A DNA stretch of 64,000 bases from Flectonema sp. DT1601 (taxonomy: Eukaryota; Euglenozoa; Diplonemea; Diplonemida; Diplonemidae): the NCBI GenBank assembly GCA_964019425.1, contig OZ025787.1, forward strand, positions 744,001 through 808,000, read 5' to 3'. The notes below the pieces were generated by a model, which was given only the letters and a program-made list of their open reading frames with translations, was not told the origin of the DNA and searched no databases. Below, piece after piece: positions 31,665 to 43,281 of the stretch. Position numbers and translations under genes: made by a program. Position 1 is the first letter of the stretch, and each line of letters begins with the position of its first letter.

Positions 31665-33063
31665 CTAACAGGCATACAGCCTGCTATACTTTTTAGGAAT
31701 TATAAAATATTAACCAACAACTACCAAAAACAATAAGTGAAATCAAACGAACGGTTGTAACATAACAAAAGTTGTCAGGCAACAGGCAGACACATAAAAT
31801 GAAATGGCTGCGGAACATTTCCTTCAGCGCAGCTAAAACGGATGCTTGTTGGGTAAGAACTCAAGCACTTGTCTTTTGTTTTTTTTATCGATCCCTTAAT
31901 AAAGGTATGAAAGATCAGCGCATTTTTAAAAAAAAAAAAAGAAATTTGGGAAAGACAGAAAAAAAAATAACACAATTAAAAGTACTGGTTTTGTTATTTT
32001 CTTTTAAAAAAAACTCGACTCATGGGGAAAAAAGTCCTCTTGCCATGAAACGGCACGTCACAGTTTTCCCACGGCGAGTATTCTCTCTATAGCTAAAGAC
32101 TGATCCCTGAGGCTATAAAAGGAAGAATTATTGCAGTTAGTATGAATGAAAGAGTGCACTAAATAAAAATAGAAGTTTCATAAAAAACAAAAAACAAAAA
32201 AAAACGTAGTTCCCTTCCAAAGAACCGCACGCTAAGTTCCATCTGATCAGCAGCAGTTCGTGTAATAATTTCCTTCAGCAGGAGCTATGAGTGGTTGCAG
32301 TTAGAGTAACAGTCAGTTGGCTATAATATCCGGGAGTACTCACAACTTAAATAATTAATCAAATAAATAAAATCGTAGGACATCAAGTCAGGGGAAACTG
32401 CAGGATACTACTCATTGCGTTCACCTTACTCAGAAAAGTGACCAGTTAGTTTTCTTTCTTACTACAACACAATTCCCTATATATAATGTCAATAAACGCG
32501 CTATATACCAACTAATGAGTGGTTGAGTTTATCGAGGGTGATAGTTTTACGACGTTGAAACAGTAATAAACCGTATACTAAAAATAGGTAATAAGGTTAA
32601 ACTGAAAAAAAAAAAAAAAAAATGACAGAAGTTTCAGCTTCATTTCAGAATAATAGCTAAAAAGTAAAACAATATATTCCACACTCGTACATAACAAAAA
32701 TAATGTTAGCATAAGTATCTAGATCCCATTGGTAGTTCGGGGACACTTTCCTCAAGTTGAGCGCCCCTTGCAGTCCGTTACAGCGGATGTAAGTTTCTTT
32801 TTTTTTTTTTTTTTTTTTCGGTAATCATAATTTTGATGTAACACTACGTTGGAGGTGTTTTCTTCATCATCATCCGTCTTCTTGTTTGCTGTTTAATAAC
32901 AACAGGTAGTATTGGTAGGGGTAGTAACTTTGGTTTCTTATCAGAAGACGATGGAGTATTTCTTATTGACCACTTGAGGTTTTCAGTTGCCGTCTTTGAC
33001 GAAACTATTTAGTTCGGGTCAGGAGGAGAAAAACCAGGAGATGGTTGTGACGACAATGAGTTT

Positions 33064-33155
33064 ACGGGGGGTGCAACTTTGATTGTGTAACAACTTTAGG
33101 AATTAAAAACAAAATATTTAAAAATATTTGTAGTTGTTAATCAAACATAAAAAAA
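33064..33155. repeat. Dispersed repeat, copy 1
   Basis: It matches 34006-34121: both run gggggtg, then aactttga, tgta, aacaactttag, an AAACAAAAT-like block, aaatatttgtagttgttaat and caaa. Copy 2 has extra bases in the middle. Copies are about 0.94 kb apart in the same orientation. Confidence 0.75.
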
Positions 33156-33576
33156 GGGGAAATTATTATTTTTTTTTTTTTTTGTGTCTTATCCGGTAAT
33201 TCGGGGACCACGTACAATCAGGGTTGAGCGTTCGATGCCCTATCAAGTTTATTAGGGGAAAATTATTTGAAATATATTTATAAATGATATAAATATGTGC
33301 ATTGTATCAGACTTAACTAAATGAAAACAATTAGTACTTTATGATACAGTGATTAAAGGTAACAACTATAGCGAAGTCGTTTCTTTGCAATATATTTTGC
33401 CAATCCTTTAATGAGCTCCATCAGAGTTATAAAAAAACACTCTACTAAACTAAGCTCTATTACTTTTTATAACTCGGATTTCCGAAATACAAAATCATGA
33501 TTAATGAAAAACTACCAATTTCATACGAAATAAATATGTGAAAAAATTTTCCTGATTAGATTTTTAGTCAGTCTGA

Positions 33577-33611
<35 letters not shown>

Positions 33612-34005
33612 AAGAGAACAATTATATAAAAGAATTGATTAAAATAAACTAACCAAACAACTTACCATCCAACAACTGACAGTAACTTAAGCCAAAAAAC
33701 AACTGGAAGAGGCTTTTCTTAGGAAGACAGTAGGGGAGCTATCAGAAAATCCACAAAATAATTATTTATTTTTTATTTATTTACGAAGCCTAGGAAGCCA
33801 AAAGCCAGGAAAAGCTCACAGAGTAACAGTAATATATCGCTACCAGCAACCGTGAGAGACTCAATAATAAATAACAAGGGGGAATGACATGGGTAATAGT
33901 GTGAAAACAAAGGTTATTTATTGCAGGGTTTACTCACTAAAGAGGGTCTGCTTTACTGCTTTAAGATCAAAGTCACAATAATACGTAGAAGATCGCTCCC
34001 CCAAC

Positions 34006-34121
34006 TTGGGGGTGAAACTTTGACAATGTAAAAACAGTAACAACTTTAGATATTAAAGAAAACAAAATTAATATCAAGTACTTGACTGAAAAATATTTGT
34101 AGTTGTTAATCAAAGAAAATT
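34006..34121. repeat. Dispersed repeat, copy 2
   Basis: Direct copy of 33064-33155. Its left edge is a short hairpin (CCCCCAACTTGGGGG at about 33998-34012). Its right end is followed within about 10 bases by a 30-A run. The first copy is likewise followed by an A-rich stretch, as expected of retroposed or slippage-prone elements. Confidence 0.7.
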
Positions 34122-34132
34122 ACCTTGGGGGG

Positions 34133-34164
<32 letters not shown>

Positions 34165-34871
34165 GCCTATTAAGCTTAGCACGTTATTCTTTAGGGGATT
34201 CCGCAACAAAGCAACGACGAGACGTAGTTTTTGCATTTCTAACCGAGATGATGAGTTTTTTTTTTTTTTTAATAACCCTCAACCTAGCTAATGTTTGATG
34301 ACTGCTTTTGAGAGTCTAATGCAACTAAGCAAAATAGGCAACACAAAAAGACAACTGTCTCAAGTGATAGGATCTGGTTCTCATCTTTCCCCTAGTTGAT
34401 TAATTATTCGATTTTTTCAACAAGAAAAGTTCTTTTTTTGTAAAATTAAATAACTAAAAAAATCCCAAATGAGATTCAGGATGGCAAACTGGACAAGAAA
34501 AATCTGGAGGGGTAGAAAACATCACGCGAATCAATTTTTAGGAAATAAAAACTAAACTAAACACACAGAAAGTACTCAGAGAAGAGGGATCGAACCAAGA
34601 TTTGCCCGTTTTTTACAAATCCGAATATTGAAATACACCAACTTGATAGCGCTCTGCTTACTATGTCAAAGTTTACAATGAGTATGCTAATCTTATCCTT
34701 TGACTCTTTTCTTCCCCTTCATTTTTAATTCTGTATCCTGGCGGCACTTGGGCACACCTGATAAACACGATACAATTATAGTTAAAATTAAAAACTGATC
34801 TATCAAGATAAATTTAACTGCTCACAGATGGAAGTGCCTTCCAAATTGTAGGGCACTTCAATCTATGACTA

Positions 34872-36545
34872 CTAAGGATTGTTAATATAAAAACGACAAG
34901 GCTGAGAAGCAAACGTTGACGGAAACCTAGACATAACGTGAACAATAACAGAAAACATTAAAACCAAATAAAACCAAAAACATGTATCAACGACTCTAGG
35001 ATAATATTTGTGCAACAATTCGTATTCACCCAATTCGATAAAAACTGAAATAAATTTTCGAGTGTATCCCTTTTTCGCTAAAGCGTCCAGAGTCTGCCTA
35101 TCTCCGTAAAAAGCTGCCCAGTGAATAGTTTCTCTGAGAGGCCACTGGAACAACTCTAACACCTCAACAAATTGAACTGTTATTCGAGTGTTTTCATTAG
35201 GATATCCCCCTAGATGTGAATTGCTGATCGTCGCTCCTAGACCTACCAAGTATCCAACAATCTGAACAAGAATAGGAGAACTAGTTCTATGATCAAGAAC
35301 TACAACTATCGTCGGTGATCTTCTTATGATATCAAATCGTTCTTGAAGATTACATACTAAGAACTCAAGCTTTTCTTCAATTAAACAATCCTTGTCAGAT
35401 CCAAAAATACACCAACAGTGCAACAACATTCCACAATTATAACGAGAATCGGATTTCAATGAATCAAGTGAAGGTAATAAATCTTCATTCTCACTTGACC
35501 CTTCAACGTCTCTTAGATTATTGTCATAATAAGAATCAATTTTTTTAACTAAACTTAAATACCAAGCTTGATCAGCTTGGTTTAAACCTTGAATTTCGAT
35601 GTATTTTCTTGTGTTATCTTCTTCGCTTGAATTAGAACTTGACGAGGTCTCTACTGAAATTAATTCAATTGAGAGATCGTTTGCGCTGTCATCCAAGTTT
35701 ATAGTCTCAACGTGATCAACAGGAACTGTTCGGGATTCTTTGTATTTCTTATACTTCATTTGAGCTATTTTCATAGATGGACTTCCTAAGGTAAACGATA
35801 ACGGAAATATATTCGGTATCAACACAGACATAAACCAATAATTATACGTGTCGTACAATGCTACAACTGTTATCATATAAACTAAGATGGTTGCAAGAAC
35901 CTGACCGCGACCACCAAAAGGTGATCCTGCGACGCACCATCGAAGCCATGTTAAAGCTATTACTGGTAGAGCACTTGATTTTATTATTGCGGGATAGAAT
36001 CGAGTATGGTCTCTCGCATCATCCATCATTTCATCTAGTGTGAGGGATGAATTTTTAAAAGTACCTAACGACCCTTCAATAGCTGACCAATACCCCAAAC
36101 TGTAATGGTAACACTTGTATTGGCAAACACCTATTCCATCTGTGCTGTAAATCCCAGAGTACATTATTTCAGCTTCCATATTGTCAATATTTGTCTGACT
36201 TGGTTCTGGACAGTGACGTTCGATTGTACATTTGTTTACTTCAGATATCTGCGGCCATAAACTTGTTGTTACAGATGCTGATATATCTCTTGCATCTCTT
36301 CGATAAAAGTCAATTATTTTACGATCTTGTTGTTGTGGTATTGGTGTTGCTGTTGCGTTACACGGAGTGTCTTCAAATTCTACAACTGTAGCTCCATCGA
36401 TAATTCTTAGTATCGCAAACCACATCATAATACCAACACCTGACTTTATCATCGTGTAGGGAATTATGAATGCGCTCACAGACGTAATCGCCCAGACGAG
36501 AGCACATCCTGACTTCCATGTGTACGCCTTCCCACCACGAGCCAT
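34872..36545 (-). CDS. Multi-pass membrane protein of unknown function
   Basis: The ATG at 36543-36545 is chosen because it is the first ATG after a pyrimidine tract ending CTCCCAACAG; the frame upstream lacks a convincing start. The protein has 557 aa. Membrane segments are near 14-34 (ALVWAITSVSAFIIPYTMI), 36-56, 185-205 (SALPVIALTWLRWCVAG), 213-234 (VLATILVYMITVVALYD), 237-256 and 530-548 (CFWFYLVLMFSVIVHVM). A Cys-containing loop (about 60-180) lies between the first and second pairs, and a soluble Ser/acidic-rich then globular region (265-525) precedes the last helix. No transporter or receptor signature was recognised. Confidence 0.7.
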   Translation of the reverse strand: MARGGKAYTWKSGCALVWAITSVSAFIIPYTMIKSGVGIMMWFAILRIIDGATVVEFEDTPCNATATPIPQQQDRKIIDFYRRDARDISASVTTSLWPQISEVNKCTIERHCPEPSQTNIDNMEAEIMYSGIYSTDGIGVCQYKCYHYSLGYWSAIEGSLGTFKNSSLTLDEMMDDARDHTRFYPAIIKSSALPVIALTWLRWCVAGSPFGGRGQVLATILVYMITVVALYDTYNYWFMSVLIPNIFPLSFTLGSPSMKIAQMKYKKYKESRTVPVDHVETINLDDSANDLSIELISVETSSSSNSSEEDNTRKYIEIQGLNQADQAWYLSLVKKIDSYYDNNLRDVEGSSENEDLLPSLDSLKSDSRYNCGMLLHCWCIFGSDKDCLIEEKLEFLVCNLQERFDIIRRSPTIVVVLDHRTSSPILVQIVGYLVGLGATISNSHLGGYPNENTRITVQFVEVLELFQWPLRETIHWAAFYGDRQTLDALAKKGYTRKFISVFIELGEYELLHKYYPRVVDTCFWFYLVLMFSVIVHVMSRFPSTFASQPCRFYINNP

Positions 36546-37126
36546 ACTGATCTGTTGGGAGGATAATAAAAACATAATATTCTGGTAGTTAAGGTAAACC
36601 TGAATGCCTGATTGCTTTTTTAACCTGCGAAACAATTACTCACTTATTAGGTACCACAGACAACAATAAAAAGGAATATCAGAAAGGGAGTGATCTATAT
36701 CTAATTTTGAAAAAAAAATAAAAAAAAAAATTGCTATCACTGAATGATAGCGTTTTCATCTAATAAAAAAAAAAAAAAAAAAAAAAAAAGCAGTAATAGT
36801 GATGGATGCCAACGAAACAATGAAAGTCACTGACGATTTTTCAAAAACTAAAACTGATATAAATTAATAAAAATAAAAAAACAACTGAGAGGAGGTAATC
36901 TATGACAATGAAGAATAAAAATAATTTCATTCACATGTCGCGTGTTCTTTGTTTATTTTTTGACAAAACGGGAGAAAATAATAAAAATAATTCTAACAAT
37001 AAAAAGTGTGTTTAAGTTTCTAACAAAGACTAACAAGGATGCTCTAAAGGACTATTTTTTTTTACGTAGTTTTCGTCTCTAATATAATTAAACCAGTAAT
37101 CAAATAAGTCGAGTGTTCCCTTTGAG
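36546..37126. other. Spacer with poly-A tract
   Basis: It contains 25 A at 36765-36789 and other A-runs. No gene is seen. Confidence 0.6.
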
Positions 37127-38243
37127 TTAGTTCTTCTTCACGTAGTAGTAAAGTCCAAGAGGTGGTCTAATTAAGGGCTCAAGGGTCGCAATCTTTCTCA
37201 TCGCATCCTGAAGTGGTATTTTTTTGTAAACAAGTGGAAGACCCAATTCGTACACTTCTACTGCGCATCCAGGAACTTTTGAGTAGTGACGCAAATATCT
37301 TGGTACTGATACTACTTTACTACAACTTTCCACAGCTCCGCGAATTACTTGAGCAACGCCGAGAAGGGTTTTGTCAGTTGTACTGTTTTAGGATAGTTTT
37401 GTTAAACGTTGTTATTAAAATAAGATAAAATAAAAAAACAGCAACATACTTCAAAACACCAGTAAAGTCTTCCACCATGAGTGCATTCTGTTGATTATAT
37501 TTACAACAGTTTGGTGTGTTCTCAACAATCATTACTTTATCCATTGATCTTCCTAATAGAGTTAAGTCTTTCGTGTGAGTACCATCTGTAAACCATTTCT
37601 GATTACGATAAATAACATGATGAAAGAACTCACCCTTTGGATCCATTTGCTGAAGAACTGGTCGACCAGTTTCTTCAGTTGAAGCCGTCCAGAGAACAAT
37701 TTCAACGCGATCTTTAATTGACTTTAATAAATGAGTTAAGTATGGTCTTGGAATAGCTGTAGCAACACCAGGTCTTCTGTTTGATACAAGTGTCTCATCA
37801 AGGTCGAATATAATAGTTAGCTTTCCGCTAAGAGCTGGACTTTGTGGAGGTAATAAATATTTTGATGATAATTGATGAACAGCTAATGGTACAGGAGAAA
37901 CATATCCGTATCTCTCACGATAACGATGATCGCTACGATTACTTCCAGCAGATGACGTTGCTCCAGGTGTTATTTCAGCTACAGAGCCGGGACTTGAACC
38001 TGGAGTTCTGTAGCCACCTGAAGAGTTCGGAGTTCCTTCTTTTGGTGTTAAAAACCCTCCTCTTGGAGTTGCTTTTGGTGTTACAACCGGCCCACCAGTA
38101 GGCGCCCTACCCAATCTCACCGCTCGTGCCTTGTCAGGAACTCCTCTCATTGCTGCAGGAGGATGACAAATATTCGGATCGAGATTCGCAAATACCGCGC
38201 GCTGCTGATGTCCTGGAGATGATCTTCTGGTAGGCGGGTTCAT
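37127..38243 (-). CDS. FCP1/NIF-type HAD phosphatase, two exons
   Basis: Exons 38243-37450 and 37382-37127, joined in phase 2 (67-nt intron, donor GTATGT), give 349 aa. Residues 1-125 are basic, Pro/Gly/Ser-rich and disordered. The catalytic domain begins with LTIIFDLDETLVSN, whose DLDET is the nucleophile motif of the FCP1/SCP phosphatases. VEIVLWTASTEETGRPVL, DLTLLGRSMDKVMIVENTP and NALMVEDFTGVL supply the later HAD motifs. These enzymes dephosphorylate the RNA polymerase II C-terminal domain or other Ser/Thr targets; Tim50-like mitochondrial relatives share the fold, and I cannot choose between them. There is no BRCT domain, so it is not classical FCP1. Confidence 0.85.
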
Positions 38244-38852
38244 ATTTAAAAGTGGAGGAAACTAATGAAATGAATATGCTTGTGAGATAAAATAACTTTA
38301 CTTCATAACCTGCTTACTTTCGTATTATAAACTTCTTGTGAATCTAATTTAATGAAAACAGAATTATTGAAGTCAATATCAAAGACAATAACGTAACCTC
38401 ACAACAACTAACGTAAGAAGCTGCCCGTCGAATAACAGGTCGAACAAAACAAATCAAAACAATCCCAGCTATCACATCAGAGAGTTAGTGTGTTATTCCA
38501 ATGAGTAGGATATATAAAAAAAAACGTGCAAAATGAAAAATGAAAATTTTCGGAGATAATAAATTGTCGCCGTTGGCAATTACGCACAACTCATATCATC
38601 GGATTGGATTCTCGGAATGGAAGCTACCTCCATTCGTATTCTCCAGAACTCATTGTTGGTAATTACACTCAACATCTCTTGCGGAGTTCTGTAGTTTCTA
38701 ACTCAGCAACTCTTCGTGTATATAACTTGCACACGTTATTAGTTGTCTGTAAGGTAGGAATCCTACGAATGAATATTTTACAATACAATTAGACTACAAA
38801 AGAAAGTAATAAATAACAACACATCAATGTCCTACTCATACTAACTGGAAAA
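38244..38852. other. Spacer upstream of the phosphatase/helicase junction
   Basis: About 600 bp, mostly AT-rich leader and 3' UTR. No gene is seen. Confidence 0.55.
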
Positions 38853-41800
38853 CTATTTTTTGAATATCAACGATTGTTGTTGTTGTTGTTGTTGTTGCGT
38901 TCCATTCAACTGACGAGGTAGTTGTTGTGACTCCTGTCTGGCCCATCCATGTATCTTCATAGTTCCTCTTGTTGGTGTTAAGTTACAACTCTCAGCAGCA
39001 GACGAATCAGGAATACTGAGGATTGGAGTAATGATTTGTTGTGAATTTTGAGTATTTATATTCACTTGAATTGCCTTAACTGGTGATATTATTTCACCCT
39101 CCTGGTGTTGTTGTGATTCAACAGGTCTAATAGATCTCTTGGGTGTTAATACATCGACCTCAGATAGAGAACAAGGAGAGTCAGCTTCACTATTAACAAT
39201 CTGTGATCCAATGCGTTGTTGTGGATAGAATTCAAAGGGACGTTTGGTCAGATTATTGAAACGAAGATCATTCGAATAGAAGAAATGATTTAATTCTTTT
39301 CGTAACATTTGATGATTATCACCTCGAACAGGTCTTCCTTGACATACCCAAGTTGGATAGTAAAGAGAGAAGTCTTCATTATAACGACTGTCACAAAATA
39401 TGATAGCTCCGTAATCAGAAATACTTCGAATGCATCTGCCAAGAGCTTGGTTTGCAGCTCGAAGAGCATCAGACTCGTACCAATTCGAGTTACTGTGTCG
39501 TTCGTATATTATTTTCTGTCTAGAGTACGTATCGTATGCTCGAAATGGAACACCGATTATAAATACAACTCTTGCTACGTCATTTGGGAAGTTGTGTCCC
39601 TCAGAAAGTGATCCCCTGAACACCGCAAGGCATAAAACACGTTCTCCCTTTTTAGAAAGTGTGAAATAATCGTCACATCTACCACCATCTTCTTCTTTAA
39701 AAATTTTATAATCTTTGAAGGGTCGGTCGATGTCGGTCATTTGTTTTTCTTTGAAGACTTTGTAACATTTATCTTTATCAAACTTTGAAGGCAAGAACAC
39801 TAACACTCCACCAGGTACACTCGCCTCAAGAGTTTTTGCAATTGTCATCGCTAAGTAGTTGTAGTATTGTTGATTTCTGTTTTCACTTTTCCCGTTTAAT
39901 AATCGACCACTTGGTATGAATTTTGTTAACACTCGACACATTATTTGAGTTTGATCAATAACATGATTACATCTCAATTGATATTTAAAAGGCTGACCTA
40001 ACTGTGACTCTGTATGTTTCAATGGTGCAAGTGTTCCTGAAGCAAGAATCAACGACTTCTTTACCCCATTACAGCTGGATAGATCCTCCATACCTAACTT
40101 TGGTGTCAAACACATTAACTGAATAAAGAATTCAGGAGGTATTTTTGTTTTTGTTTTCGCTGCTTGAAGTACGTCTTTAAAATGAGTGTCTAGATCTGTT
40201 CTTGAAGTTGAATAAAGTCCATATAAGAATGAAGAAATAATTCCTAAATGCCAGGTGGTGATGCCAGCAGAGCCAATCACTTCCATCGTGCGGAGGAGGA
40301 TTTGAACATCGTTTGATATGAGTTTGTCTAATTTGCGATCTCCGCAACCGAACTCTTTGACGTCGTATGGTCCGAAATTAGAATCCACAGCGACATCTTC
40401 ATCTACAGTTGTACTCGTCTGACTTTTAGATTGATCATCAGCATGAAATAAAGTTTGCATTGTACATGTTAACGAATCTTGAGTACTCTGTGACACCATT
40501 GGTGTTATATTTACTTCATAACTCCTGTAAGCTGCTCTCTTACTGTACGAAACATACATCTCTTCGCTGTGCCCAAGTAACCAAGGAAGTCTATCGAGTG
40601 CTTTGGTTCCGGGTCTTACTTCGTCGTTATTTTGAGGTTCTGTTATACTTTTTACTATTTGGAATCGAGAATGTAAGGTTTTGATGATTTTCTGAGCAGC
40701 TTGATAAGTCAACCTATAACACTTGAGTTGAGTGTATATCTGTTGAATACTGTCAGGCATCTTACGGAGTGTGAGTGGATTCAATTCAACTTCCGCGATG
40801 CTACTTTCTTGTGATGAAGCAGAAGCAGCATCGACATACTGACCACCTGAGTCACTGTTTACCGGGATTGATTTGTCAAGAGGAGCAGGTACAGTAGCTG
40901 GTTTATTATTATTATTATCATCTGATGTATTCTTTGGTTCTGGATATTTCTGATCCATCGTATTTATTCTAAAAACAGTTCTAATGTAAGCATCACTTAA
41001 GTTCTTCTCTGCTTCATTTAATGTTTCAGCTGTTATTTTATATGTGTACTTCTCTTCTATACTTGAACTGAAGTTGTGTGCTTCATCGATAATTAGGATT
41101 GGAGCTGAATTCTCAGTAAATAGATCTCTCAATGGTTGAAAACCAAATAAATAATTATAAGGTGATAATATTACGTCAGCTCTACTAGCCTTTCCTAAGG
41201 AGTAGTAATAAGGACAGAAGTGTTGCTTTCGTCCTAAGGCTTGGAGTGCTTCAATATCTGTAATAGAATTAGCATCACTTTCACAATAAGGATCTCCATT
41301 ATAGTAAGTACAAGATATTTTATTATATGGAGGATCGAGTGATCTCTTATTCTGTCGGCGTGAAGCACAAGCCGCATCAATTCCCTCAGGAGCTGAACGC
41401 GCTGACTCGTTGACACAATACCGAGTTCTCGCAGCCAAATGTGTGACTGAAGCTCCGCTGTACTCCGTCTTAAGAAGTTCTTCATGAACTTGTTTTAATT
41501 GAGTGTGAGTACGTGACATGTACATCAATAATGGTTTCTTTGGAATCTCTGGTTGTCGTTTCTTAAGTCGTCTTTCTCCTATAGTAATGTGTTTCCTCTT
41601 TTTCTTTCCCATCTGCTGCTGGCTGCTACTCGATTCGTCTGTTGGCGGATATGAAGAATTCGAATCTTCGCTGCGGGTATTTCGATTGTTGAGATTGCTA
41701 GTGTTAGTCGCTTGGGGTTCAATTTGACTTTTTCCGAACAAGTCTTGAGACAGATCACTGCGTGCTTCAGGTGACTGCTGTCGGTTGTTTGTAGTTGCAG

Positions 41801-42155
41801 ACTTGCTCTGAGTTAGCAGATCAGACTGTTGTTTATGAGGTTTACAGGGAGATGACAATGGAGACTCGGTGACAGTGGAGGTGATATCGCTGTCATCTGA
41901 ATCGGATAGCTGCAGCAGGTTATCTAATTCGATTTGGGCTTCGATTGCTTTGATCTCTGCCTTCACACTTACAGACCAACCCATCGCAGCCGAAAGCAGA
42001 GCGAGTGTCTTCCCTGTTCCAGTTGGTGACTCAACCAATGCGTTAGCCTTATCTCTTAACGTCCCCACAACTGTTTTCATCACTTCCATCTGCGGTTCAT
42101 ACGGCTGGGAGTGCGGAAACAGTACAGTCGTGCCATCAAAAGAAAACGAACTCAT
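38853..42155 (-). CDS. XPD/Rad3-type Fe-S DNA helicase (FANCJ/RTEL1/DDX11 group)
   Basis: Single exon, ATG at 42153-42155, 1,100 aa. Superfamily 2 motifs appear in order: Q-like LFPHSQPYEPQ, Walker A ESPTGTGKTLALLSA, motif Ia YMSRTHTQLKQV, Walker B DEAH (ILIIDEAHNF), and the C-terminal motifs GVLVFLPSKFD, FRGSLSEGHNFP and QALGRCIRS. Four Cys around RYCVNES, AACASR, ISCTYY and HFCPYYY fit the Fe-S cluster domain. A long polar insertion follows motif I, as in FANCJ and DDX11. It should unwind DNA 5'-3' in the nucleus during repair or replication. Which member of the group it is cannot be settled here. The C-terminus ends in a run of eight Gln (a tgt microsatellite at about 38877-38896). Confidence 0.93.
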   Translation of the reverse strand: MSSFSFDGTTVLFPHSQPYEPQMEVMKTVVGTLRDKANALVESPTGTGKTLALLSAAMGWSVSVKAEIKAIEAQIELDNLLQLSDSDDSDITSTVTESPLSSPCKPHKQQSDLLTQSKSATTNNRQQSPEARSDLSQDLFGKSQIEPQATNTSNLNNRNTRSEDSNSSYPPTDESSSSQQQMGKKKRKHITIGERRLKKRQPEIPKKPLLMYMSRTHTQLKQVHEELLKTEYSGASVTHLAARTRYCVNESARSAPEGIDAACASRRQNKRSLDPPYNKISCTYYNGDPYCESDANSITDIEALQALGRKQHFCPYYYSLGKASRADVILSPYNYLFGFQPLRDLFTENSAPILIIDEAHNFSSSIEEKYTYKITAETLNEAEKNLSDAYIRTVFRINTMDQKYPEPKNTSDDNNNNKPATVPAPLDKSIPVNSDSGGQYVDAASASSQESSIAEVELNPLTLRKMPDSIQQIYTQLKCYRLTYQAAQKIIKTLHSRFQIVKSITEPQNNDEVRPGTKALDRLPWLLGHSEEMYVSYSKRAAYRSYEVNITPMVSQSTQDSLTCTMQTLFHADDQSKSQTSTTVDEDVAVDSNFGPYDVKEFGCGDRKLDKLISNDVQILLRTMEVIGSAGITTWHLGIISSFLYGLYSTSRTDLDTHFKDVLQAAKTKTKIPPEFFIQLMCLTPKLGMEDLSSCNGVKKSLILASGTLAPLKHTESQLGQPFKYQLRCNHVIDQTQIMCRVLTKFIPSGRLLNGKSENRNQQYYNYLAMTIAKTLEASVPGGVLVFLPSKFDKDKCYKVFKEKQMTDIDRPFKDYKIFKEEDGGRCDDYFTLSKKGERVLCLAVFRGSLSEGHNFPNDVARVVFIIGVPFRAYDTYSRQKIIYERHSNSNWYESDALRAANQALGRCIRSISDYGAIIFCDSRYNEDFSLYYPTWVCQGRPVRGDNHQMLRKELNHFFYSNDLRFNNLTKRPFEFYPQQRIGSQIVNSEADSPCSLSEVDVLTPKRSIRPVESQQHQEGEIISPVKAIQVNINTQNSQQIITPILSIPDSSAAESCNLTPTRGTMKIHGWARQESQQLPRQLNGTQQQQQQQQSLIFKK

Positions 42156-42453
42156 CTTTCAGTCGAACATGTCTTCTTTGTTTGATTCCTTCCCAAAAAG
42201 TTTGGACACGGAAGGAGGGGACTGGCTAATATATTTGTAAAGAGCTAATTCCCACATTCACTTCAACTCTCTGCCTTCAGAACTTTAATAGGAACTCAAA
42301 GGCACACATGACAAGAATGCCGTTGAAACTTCTCACTTTTGAGAACTTAAGAAAAAGAAAAATTTACAACCCCTCGATTGAATGTGATCGACTGGTCATC
42401 TCGCTGACCTCGTAGTCTGTTGATCGTAACAACCACCTTGCAGGGTATGACTC

Positions 42454-42921
42454 TCACCTTCCGCTCAGTAAAGATTTCTGCACTCCTCGTATCGCAATAA
42501 TTATTAAAATTGTGAGCTCTGGGAAAGACAACTCACTTCCAAATGACAACGGACGCAGTGAGTTCCACTCCGATGGGATGGTTACATTTAAAACTGAATA
42601 AGTAGAAAGATAGCAGCAAATGATAATTGGGATTATAAACTCAAGAAGTACACCAACAACAGTTGGTAATGATATTCTAATTGATGAATACGTTAGCTCA
42701 TCTAGTTCAAGCTGTTTGACTGCAACTTTCCTCTCACAGAGAGAGTACTTGGCAAATGTAGACGGAGTGTTGTACTGTTCTGCGTCTGCTTTTAGTTCCG
42801 AGATGTGTTCCCGAAGTGAACATCTAACAGGAAATAATATTTTCTCACAATAAGTTCCCCATACTCGTGCTGACACATGCCCGACGACACAGACAGCAGC
42901 GAGTATTGAAGCTGGTTCCAT
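42454..42921 (-). CDS. GET1: GET1/WRB-like tail-anchored protein insertion receptor
   Basis: The ATG at 42919-42921 gives 155 aa. GET1 is the ER membrane receptor that, with its partner, receives tail-anchored proteins from GET3. The topology fits: membrane helix 1 (SILAAVCVVGHVSARVWG), a charged cytosolic coiled coil (LREHISELKADAEQYNTPS, then TFAKYSLCERKVAVKQLELD, the family region), and two C-terminal helices (GVLLEFIIPIIICCYLSTYS and LTILIIIAIRG). Its neighbours are a DnaJ and a TPR co-chaperone gene in the same orientation. The frame upstream of the ATG is open but has no Met. Confidence 0.75.
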   Translation of the reverse strand: MEPASILAAVCVVGHVSARVWGTYCEKILFPVRCSLREHISELKADAEQYNTPSTFAKYSLCERKVAVKQLELDELTYSSIRISLPTVVGVLLEFIIPIIICCYLSTYSVLNVTIPSEWNSLRPLSFGSELSFPELTILIIIAIRGVQKSLLSGR

Positions 42922-43281
42922 TTGTTCGTATTGGTTCGTCCCTTTAGTTAAAAAGTAGAAAATTAAAATCAGGTTGGAATCTCTTGTTCTCGTCGCTTGG
43001 GTTTTATATTCTTTTTTAAATCGCAACCTATTTTTTAATGAATTGCAATAAAACTGCCATCATCGGCTTCATAGAAACCAGCTAAATAACAAAACACAAA
43101 ACGTGTTCACTCCTTCGCTGTATTGTAAGAGTAGGTGTTGGTTACACACTATTGAAAGAGGCTGAAATAACCTTTTGTAGATGCTTGATGTTGCTCAACG
43201 GGATAGGAGTTGTGCGAGTTGTAACAAATCGATACTAAATAATATGATAAAAGAGTCTAACTGGATTGATCTAATTAATAT
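42922..43281. other. Spacer between DnaJ and GET1 genes
   Basis: AT-rich leader and 3' UTR; no gene seen. Confidence 0.5.

Larger units (their letters stand above)
31665..34871. other. 3.2-kb gene-free region with repeats
   Basis: This is the largest gap in the window. No coding frame is supported. Homopolymers are frequent (33 A at 33578-33610, 30 A at 34133-34162), and a direct repeat pair is listed separately. It may separate transcription units or hold unrecognised RNAs. Confidence 0.6.

Noticed and set aside
34580-34660. tRNA-like stretch on the minus strand with GGTTCGATCC
   Set aside because: The T-stem, anticodon stem and acceptor stem do not pair, so it is not supported as a tRNA gene.
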